A stretch of DNA of 11,647 nucleotides from Bacteriovoracaceae bacterium. GTDB lineage: Bacteria; Bdellovibrionota; Bacteriovoracia; Bacteriovoracales; Bacteriovoracaceae. The notes beneath the pieces were generated by a model. The model saw only the letters and a list, made by a program, of their open reading frames with translations. It had not been told where the DNA came from and searched no databases. The position numbers were made by a program, and so were the translations under genes. Every line of letters starts with the position of its first letter. Position 1 is the stretch's first letter. The DNA lies in NCBI GenBank assembly GCA_947448095.1, contig CANFNN010000070.1, positions 1 through 11,647 on the forward strand, given 5' to 3'. Below are positions 7,291-11,647 of this stretch, in pieces.

Positions 7291-7675
7291 GAATAGTCTT
7301 TTGGTAACAAGCTTCCAGGGCAGCTAGAATTTCTTCGGGTAAAATTGACCAACCATTTAAATAAACAGTGCTTGCATCTGAATTCTTATAATATTGTACT
7401 ATTGAGTGGTTTTCAAAAAGAGTGGAAGATTCTCCCAAGATCAATAATATTTTCCCCTTACTAATAAGAGCTTGAACCTCTTGTTGAATACTTTGTCTTT
7501 TGAGCGAAATTAAACCATCCCAAAAAATAACAGACGCCTCTTCAATATTGTCAGTTATCAGGTAATCGAAAGGTAGAGCATGGCAGTATTTATCACCCAG
7601 AATGGATTTCCATTCTGTTGTCATAAGCACGTGACCGAGTGAGAAAATTTTAAGAACAGGTTTAGTGGTAGCCAT
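7283..7675 (-). CDS. NuoB-like small subunit lacking all Fe-S cysteine ligands
   Basis: 130 residues, shorter than NuoB. From residue 40 on it aligns with NuoB: EEASVIFWDGLISLKR (45-60) with the ADVxIVxGxxxxKM strand, GKILLILGESS (74-84) with WVISMGACA, IVQYYKNSDASTVYLNGW (92-109) with the VDxxxPVDVYVPGC strand, and PEEILAALEACYQK (113-126) with RPEALxxxxxxLQxK. The four N2 cluster cysteines are gone: the CC pair near the N-terminus has no counterpart, GAC is GES (S83), and PGC is NGW (W109). Only C31 and C123 remain. Its start codon abuts the lipoprotein stop (TAA ATG) and its end overlaps the NuoCD-like gene, so order and coupling match a B-C/D arrangement. Homology is by pattern recognition; the function is unknown, and a structural subunit is likely. 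Confidence 0.68.
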   Translation of the reverse strand: MATTKPVLKIFSLGHVLMTTEWKSILGDKYCHALPFDYLITDNIEEASVIFWDGLISLKRQSIQQEVQALISKGKILLILGESSTLFENHSIVQYYKNSDASTVYLNGWSILPEEILAALEACYQKTIHV

Positions 7676-9166
7676 TTAGTAAATAATCTTTAGTTCGTCA
7701 GAAATGTCTTTAGTAAATCGTAACTTCCAGCTGACATCGTCTGGAAAAACTTTTGTTTCTTTTTTAATTTCAGGATTCGGGTCTGAATAACAATCATAGG
7801 ACTTTGATTTCACTTTGACCCAAGAATAAAGCTTCTGATGAGTACCAAAGGTATGGTTATCATAATCGATAAATTTGTAATAGTTTTGCCCTGAGTTTTT
7901 AAGACTAGTTAAAAAATTAGGCAAATACTCCATTGCTTTATCAATTTTTTGATCTGTACAACCGGCCATACCAGTTTTTATGTCATAAACGGGCTTACCT
8001 TGCCCATTGAGCGTATTTTTTTGCCATGACATAGTTCGACAGTCGTAGAAATATCCCTCTTTATGAAGACGAAAAAAGATTCCGGTGTAGTTAAGAAACC
8101 AGAATTTCTCCAGATTTAAATTAATATTTCCGGCATAAACAAATTTCTGGCAGGTCGTAATTTCAGAGAAATATTTCTCCGTAAATGTTCGCAATCGGCC
8201 AGAAAACCCGATTGGCTTACGGCTTTTCTTCAAGGCTTCTAAAAGAACTAACTTGGCATTTAATTCCTTAACTGTTTTAGCTGGTTTATCTTCTTCTTTT
8301 TCCATTCCTACGTCAGTCCACAGCTTTTCATAGAGCGACTGACAGCTTTGGCGGATCTTATGAGATTCTTTTTCGGAGAGATAGATCGAACGCTTTTTAT
8401 AATATTCCATCGCCTCTTTAAATTTAATAAATGACCCAATTCTTATGGAAGGAAAACTTGATCCACCGCCAGCATTTCTTCCATCGAGATTTTCAAGCGC
8501 AGCTTTGGCTTGAGGCCAATCCACTTTTTGCTGTAAATTGATTTCGTCAGTAACTTTTTCAAATTTTTTATCTTCTCCATCAACTGCAATAAAAACCATT
8601 CTTGAGATCCAGTTATTTTTTCCGAGACAATTTCCTTCAAGACACGTCTGTTCAATAACCGCACCTATTAAACGGATGCGAAACTCATGAAAATCAGCAA
8701 GGCTTGCATATTTTTTAGCACCACCAAATATAATGACTTTCTGAGGCTCCCCCATTTGATCTAAAAGACGAGGAATGACTCCGATGCTAAAAGGTGGCTT
8801 ATTGATGGAGCCTGAATATTGGCCCCAAATATCACTCTGCGAACAATATGAGTGCGAATAGAAACGTTGACCCGAGACGAGGTCTAATTGATAGCTATTT
8901 TCAGAATTTTCCGGAGTTAAAATGACTGCATTGACGTTAACTTCATTCTTACTAAGGGCTGGATTCACGTCAAAGAAATGGTGAGACTGCGGTTTGCCCT
9001 GCTGGTCATAGAGTGCGTGCTCTGGATTATTAGAAAACCACTCGTTCTTAATAGGGTAAAGCAATTCAGCAGTCTGATTTTTGTCGCTTCGAAAAAAAGA
9101 ACAAGCACTCAATACAAGAAGCGTAAGAAGTGAAAGGCTTTTCAATTGACATAAGCTCAATACCAT
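7676..9166 (-). CDS. Lipoprotein of unknown function, first gene of the NuoB/CD/I-like operon
   Basis: I do not recognise a family. 496 residues with a lipoprotein signal: a hydrophobic stretch SLSLLTLLVLSA (10-21) and lipobox LSAC with C22 as the lipidated residue. There is no Asp at +2, so outer-membrane sorting is plausible. The mature part has eight more cysteines (108, 175, 180, 275, 339, 376, 403, 459), enough for four disulfides in the periplasm, a Gly-rich turn NAGGGSSFPS (231-240), a Lys/Glu-rich helical middle (about 245-320) and an aromatic-rich C-terminal third. No CxxCH haem site is seen. ATG 9166 has only AGAG upstream. A TTG at codon 8 (9145) would give a more classical signal peptide (MKSLSLLTLL...), so the start is uncertain. 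The stop directly abuts the NuoB-like start. Confidence 0.8.
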   Translation of the reverse strand: MVLSLCQLKSLSLLTLLVLSACSFFRSDKNQTAELLYPIKNEWFSNNPEHALYDQQGKPQSHHFFDVNPALSKNEVNVNAVILTPENSENSYQLDLVSGQRFYSHSYCSQSDIWGQYSGSINKPPFSIGVIPRLLDQMGEPQKVIIFGGAKKYASLADFHEFRIRLIGAVIEQTCLEGNCLGKNNWISRMVFIAVDGEDKKFEKVTDEINLQQKVDWPQAKAALENLDGRNAGGGSSFPSIRIGSFIKFKEAMEYYKKRSIYLSEKESHKIRQSCQSLYEKLWTDVGMEKEEDKPAKTVKELNAKLVLLEALKKSRKPIGFSGRLRTFTEKYFSEITTCQKFVYAGNINLNLEKFWFLNYTGIFFRLHKEGYFYDCRTMSWQKNTLNGQGKPVYDIKTGMAGCTDQKIDKAMEYLPNFLTSLKNSGQNYYKFIDYDNHTFGTHQKLYSWVKVKSKSYDCYSDPNPEIKKETKVFPDDVSWKLRFTKDISDELKIIY

Positions 9167-9174
9167 AACATCAT
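9146..9174 (+). promoter_or_regulatory. Candidate promoter of tRNA-Leu, inside the lipoprotein start region
   Basis: TTGACA (perfect -35) at 9146-9151, a 17-base spacer, then CATCAT (4 of 6) at 9169-9174. The predicted transcript would start near 9181, about 12 bases before the tRNA. It lies on the opposite strand to the first seven codons and start codon of the lipoprotein gene. The -10 is weak, so this is a candidate only. Confidence 0.45.
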
Positions 9175-9192
9175 AACTCTACTTTTCTGACG

Positions 9193-9278
9193 GCCTGGGT
9201 GGTGGAATGGTAGACACAAGGGATTTAAAATCCCTCGGACGCAAGTCCGTACGAGTTCGAGTCTCGTCTTGGGCACCA
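9193..9278 (+). tRNA. tRNA-Leu(UAA)
   Basis: 86 bases with an encoded CCA (9276-9278). The acceptor stem GCCTGGG/CTTGGGC pairs with three G-U pairs. The anticodon arm AGGGA-TTTAAAA-TCCCT gives anticodon UAA. A long class II variable arm CGGAC-GCAA-GTCCG follows, then the T arm ACGAG-TTCGAGT-CTCGT. The long variable arm, anticodon and overall similarity to E. coli tRNA-Leu(UAA) settle the identity. It lies 26 bases from, and divergent to, the lipoprotein start codon. Confidence 0.97.
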
Positions 9279-9532
9279 CTACAAAAATTCATTTTCTTGT
9301 TCAGATCTCACTTATTATAGGGAGCCTCTGAGGGTATTGCCAATTTCTTTTCGTATACTTACGTCGTTTGGTCACCACGTTTATCGCGGCTTGCGACTTT
9401 TCCTCCCGAATCAAGAACCCACAAATTTCTGCCATGAATGATTTTATTTATTACCTCTACGTCCTTAATATTACTAGAAGTCACTCCTCTCTTAACGCGA
9501 AGCAGTAAAATAATCCTATTCAAGGAGCCTCC
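9279..9532. other. 254-base intergenic region between tRNA-Leu and the coiled-coil protein gene
   Basis: Holds a strong leftward promoter (separate entry), a small symmetric site TGGTCACCA (9369-9377) flanked by CGTT on both sides, and the ribosome site AAGGAG (9522-9527) of the gene at 9533. On the plus strand TATACT (9354-9359) is a fair -10 but lacks a matching -35. No clear tRNA terminator hairpin is seen, so the coiled-coil gene could partly rely on read-through. No convincing small gene lies here. Confidence 0.5.
9314..9343 (-). promoter_or_regulatory. Sigma70-type promoter for the lipoprotein/NuoB-CD-I-like/desaturase operon
   Basis: Read on the minus strand: TTGGCA (5 of 6, 9343-9338), an 18-base spacer, TATAAT (6 of 6, 9319-9314). 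The start of transcription is expected near 9307. The leader then runs about 140 bases to the lipoprotein ATG at 9166 and includes the whole complement of tRNA-Leu. This is the best promoter match I found in the window. Confidence 0.65.
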
Positions 9533-10552
9533 ATGCTTTATTTAATCCTGTGTTGTCTGATGCTATCCTTAAATGCTCAGGCAGTTGATACTTCAGTCAA
9601 GCAGCTGCTGCTTTCACTTTCTGATGAGGAGCTGGTTAAGGCGGCCATGAACGGACGGGTGGGTAAATGCTCAATCGTTGATGCAAAAAACTGCTCCCAA
9701 TGTTTTTGTGATTTCTACGCCAAGACCTCTAAAGCGGGACTTCTTGGAGAGGGTCTTCCCCATGGGTATGGATCGGGCTGTATTGTGGCCCCTGATTCAC
9801 CTAGAAGAATTGATATCTGTTGGGGCGCACCCAATGTCTATGACCAATACAATAATAGTAAAACCCCTATCTGCGGACGTAGCTTGAGCAGTAACGCTGC
9901 AAATATGATTAGAATCGGAATTGAGCGAGGCCTGTGTGATCTTCCAGAACAAGCCAAAGATGCAGTCGTTGCTCCGGTTAAAGACCCCATCAAAGAGTGC
10001 CTTGATAGTTCCAAAAGCAAAGACGAAGAAATTAGAACCATAAAAATGAGCCTTGAAGGGGTTTCAGCTGAATTAGTAAAACAAAAAAAAACTTTAGATG
10101 ATGAACGCAAGCAAAACCAAAATGGTAAAAATGAGTGCGAAGGCATGAAGCTTATAGTCAAGGCAAGTGAGGAAGAGTTGAGAAAAGCTAGAGAGAGCTT
10201 TACTGCTCAAGCAAGCGAAATAGTGAAAGTAAAAAAGCAGATGGACGATGAAAGAAAACAAAATCAAAGCGCTAAAAATGAGGTTGATAGTATTAAGCAA
10301 GCTTCAAAAGCTAAAGACGAAGAATTACGTAAAACGAAAGACTCTTTGGCTTCTCAAAGCAATGAGCTAGAAAAGCAAAAGAAGCAAATCGAGAGTGAAC
10401 GAAAACAGCAACATCAAGAATTAAATAAAGTAAAAGATCAGATTAGAAACCAAACGAATAAAATCCAAAGCATGACTAAAGAATTAGAAAACTATAAGAA
10501 GCAAATGGAAGAAGAAAAAGCAAAGAACTCAAAGAGGGCAAGCCTTCATTAG
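9533..10552 (+). CDS. Exported Cys-rich protein with a three-repeat coiled-coil tail, unknown function
   Basis: 339 residues. AAGGAG five bases before ATG 9533 fixes the start. Residues 1-17 (MLYLILCCLMLSLNAQA) form a signal peptide with an AQA cleavage site, but it has no basic residue in its n-region. Residues 18-140 form a compact domain with cysteines at 46, 54, 57, 59, 83, 96, 114 and 135, including NCSQCFCDF and a Gly-rich GEGLPHGYGSG (72-82). I do not recognise this domain. Residues about 160-330 are a highly charged coiled coil of three 49-residue repeats (164-212, 213-261, 262-310), each beginning xEE(I/L)R and carrying DDERKQNQ or ESERKQQH 25 residues later. The tail is rich in Lys, Glu and Gln. 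A structural or cell-envelope role is plausible but unproven. Confidence 0.85.
   Translation: MLYLILCCLMLSLNAQAVDTSVKQLLLSLSDEELVKAAMNGRVGKCSIVDAKNCSQCFCDFYAKTSKAGLLGEGLPHGYGSGCIVAPDSPRRIDICWGAPNVYDQYNNSKTPICGRSLSSNAANMIRIGIERGLCDLPEQAKDAVVAPVKDPIKECLDSSKSKDEEIRTIKMSLEGVSAELVKQKKTLDDERKQNQNGKNECEGMKLIVKASEEELRKARESFTAQASEIVKVKKQMDDERKQNQSAKNEVDSIKQASKAKDEELRKTKDSLASQSNELEKQKKQIESERKQQHQELNKVKDQIRNQTNKIQSMTKELENYKKQMEEEKAKNSKRASLH
10019..10462 (+). repeat. Three in-frame 147-base (49-residue) tandem repeats
   Basis: Within the coiled-coil gene, DDERKQNQ at residues 189-196 recurs at 238-245 and as ESERKQQH at 287-294. EEIR/EELR recurs at 165, 214 and 263. The step is exactly 49 residues each time, seven heptads, so the coiled-coil register is kept. 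Repeats 2 and 3 are the most alike at their starts. The DNA has diverged at third positions, so this is old duplication, not a fresh slippage array. Confidence 0.8.
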
Positions 10553-10564
10553 AAGGCCTGCCTC
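10534..10564. terminator. Bidirectional terminator-like hairpin over the coiled-coil gene stop codon
   Basis: Arms GAGGGCAAGCCTTC (10534-10547) and GAAGGCCTGCCTC (10552-10564) around loop ATTA: a 6-bp GC-rich inner stem, one A-C mismatch, 4 bp, a bulge, then 2 bp. It sits between convergent genes ending at 10552 and 10568 and covers the TAG stop. The T-run after it is short (CTTTAT) on the plus strand, and T-rich sequence follows on the minus strand, so it may serve both. Confidence 0.5.
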
Positions 10565-10567
10565 GCT

Positions 10568-10831
10568 TTATGCTAGAAACGTAATTCCTGTGTAATACTG
10601 AAAAGGAATCTGCTCAACGGTTTTACCAGTGATAGCCGTTTTAACTTTATGCTCAACCATATGCTGAACCAGCTTAATCATTGAAGGATCCCCTTCAAGA
10701 TTAAGAACAACTTCCTTATTTCCTTGAGCTTTCAATTCACCCGTTATGTCGATTTTTCGAGTGATATCATAAATAAGTCCTATCATCTCAGGATCAAAAT
10801 TACCTTGATATGTAATCTTTCTAGCAATCAT
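10568..10831 (-). CDS. Small protein of unknown function downstream of nuoN
   Basis: 87 residues, no signal peptide, no cysteine and no membrane segment. A good ribosome site (AAGGAAGG) lies a few bases before ATG 10831, and nuoN ends only 10 bases upstream, so it is very likely translated from the nuo transcript. The predicted pattern is strand-helix-strand-strand-helix-strand (VVLNLEGDPSMIKLVQHMVE at 41-60), which faintly recalls the acylphosphatase / ferredoxin-like fold, but the acylphosphatase loop GxVQGVxxR is absent. No function can be assigned. A link to complex I assembly or expression would rest on position alone. Confidence 0.72.
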   Translation of the reverse strand: MIARKITYQGNFDPEMIGLIYDITRKIDITGELKAQGNKEVVLNLEGDPSMIKLVQHMVEHKVKTAITGKTVEQIPFQYYTGITFLA

Positions 10832-10841
10832 AGACCCTTCC

Positions 10842-11647
10842 TTACTTCGAGATCATATTGATAAATTGAATAATTGTTTTTGGAAATAATCCAAACTGCA
10901 AAGTTGCAACAGCTGACAGGAAAGCTGCAAAAGTAGCTCCTTTCAGTTTTTGGTATTTAGCAGTCTCTTCTGTGCTTTCTTTCATAAACATATAAACAAC
11001 GACTCTTAAATAATAATAAACTGAAACGACTGAAGTCAAAACCGCAATGATAACAAGCGGGACCTCTCCTGCGTTAATCGCCGAACTAAAAAGTCCGTAT
11101 TTACCAATAAAACCTGAAGTAAGAGGAATCCCGGCCATCGACAATAAAAAGATAGTCAGAAATGAACCGAGAATAGGGTGCTTCATTCCAAGCCCTGCCA
11201 TTTGCTCGATATGCAGATCTTTTTGATTTTTTTCTTCGAACAATGAAATCACAGCAAATGCTCCGAGATTTGAAAGTGCATAAAAGAAAAGATAAAGAAC
11301 TAATGAATGGGATGAGTCTTGACCAAAGTTCATAGCATACAAACCAAGAAGCAAGTAACCGGTGTGGGCGATGGTTGAAAAAGCCAGCATACGCTTAATC
11401 TCATTTTGTGAAATTGCAACAAAGTTACCAAAAATCATACTGGCCGCAGCAATCAACCAAATGAAATGCTGAAACCATTTAAGAGCTGGAACAGTATCTA
11501 TAAAAATCAAGCTTTGAGCAATTTTGGCAAAAGCGATGAAAGCCGTGAATTTTACTGCAGCCCCCATAAAAGCTGTCACGTTGGTTGAAGCCCCCTGATA
11601 AACGTCAGGTAACCAACCATGAAAAGGAAAAGCTCCGACTTTAAAAA
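10842..11647 (-). CDS. nuoN: NADH-quinone oxidoreductase subunit N, partial (5' end beyond the right edge)
   Basis: Antiporter-like, proton-pumping membrane subunit of complex I. The frame is open to the right edge, so the visible part is about 267 C-terminal residues; the GTG at 11579 is internal. The first visible residues FKVGAFPFHGWLPDVYQGAS followed by TNVTAFMGAAVKF are the NuoN signature of the central helices, with the conserved Lys in FK and His in PFH. Further marks are NEIKRMLAFSTIAHTGYLLLG (transmembrane helix 8 with its Lys), GIPLTSGFIGKYGLF, and about eight hydrophobic segments. C-terminal length and sequence look intact. It presumably ends a nuo operon lying to the right, with the 87-residue gene following. 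Confidence 0.95.
   Translation of the reverse strand, partial: FKVGAFPFHGWLPDVYQGASTNVTAFMGAAVKFTAFIAFAKIAQSLIFIDTVPALKWFQHFIWLIAAASMIFGNFVAISQNEIKRMLAFSTIAHTGYLLLGLYAMNFGQDSSHSLVLYLFFYALSNLGAFAVISLFEEKNQKDLHIEQMAGLGMKHPILGSFLTIFLLSMAGIPLTSGFIGKYGLFSSAINAGEVPLVIIAVLTSVVSVYYYLRVVVYMFMKESTEETAKYQKLKGATFAAFLSAVATLQFGLFPKTIIQFINMISK

Noticed and set aside
9434..9508. 24-residue open frame in the intergenic region
   Set aside because: No ribosome site, no similarity recognised, and length expected by chance.
9321..9532. Repeated GGAGCCTC near 9321 and 9524
   Set aside because: One copy is the ribosome site of the gene at 9533 and the other is the promoter spacer on the minus strand. Eight bases is within chance.
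10568..10831. Acylphosphatase
   Set aside because: The predicted fold order is compatible, but the GxVQGVxxR catalytic loop is missing, so no enzyme name is given.
1..11647. Mobile element, prophage, CRISPR or attachment site beside the tRNA
   Set aside because: No transposase, integrase, repeat-spacer pattern or second copy of the tRNA 3' end was found in the window.

Overview
The window reads as a chromosomal segment of a Gram-negative bacterium of roughly 40 % GC (judged by eye). A lipobox lipoprotein, an Aat transferase, a membrane acyl desaturase and a complex I NuoN subunit all fit a proteobacterial-type cell. The style recalls Bdellovibrionota / Bacteriovorax relatives, but that placement is inference from gene style, not from a marker gene. 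There is no sign of phage, transposon, integrase, CRISPR or rRNA. Coding density is high and the genes sit in overlapping, tightly packed operons.

Layout. (1) 1-1455, minus strand: map (type I methionine aminopeptidase), followed with a 17-base overlap by a NifU-family protein cut by the left edge. That protein keeps the NifU [2Fe-2S] domain but appears to have lost the scaffold cysteines. (2) 1504-4180, plus strand: three overlapping genes for a D-2-hydroxyacid dehydrogenase family protein, an arginase/agmatinase family ureohydrolase and Aat, the leucyl/phenylalanyl-tRNA-protein transferase. (3) 9166 down to 4177, minus strand: a compact five-gene operon of a lipoprotein of unknown function, a cysteine-poor NuoB-like small subunit, a fused NuoC-NuoD-like large subunit, a NuoI-like ferredoxin reduced to one [4Fe-4S] cluster, and a delta-9-type fatty acyl desaturase. 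Its last gene ends tail-to-tail with aat, overlapping by 4 bases. (4) 9193-9278, plus strand: tRNA-Leu(UAA), lying in the 5' leader of that operon on the opposite strand. (5) 9533-10552, plus strand: an exported protein with a Cys-rich N-terminal domain and a long coiled coil made of three 49-residue repeats. (6) 11647 down to 10568, minus strand: the 3' part of nuoN followed 10 bases later by a small 87-residue gene.

The most interesting item is the operon in (3). Three consecutive genes are homologous to the core peripheral-arm subunits of complex I / group 4 hydrogenases (B, C+D and I). The small subunit lacks all ligands for cluster N2, the large subunit lacks the quinone-site His and Tyr and any NiFe cysteines, and the ferredoxin has lost just the ligands of one of its two clusters. 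A normal complex I gene (nuoN) lies about 1.7 kb beyond the operon's 5' end, so this looks like a second, repurposed module. It is co-transcribed with an acyl desaturase, which needs electrons, and with a lipoprotein. A role as an electron-delivery or scaffold complex for lipid desaturation is a hypothesis only.
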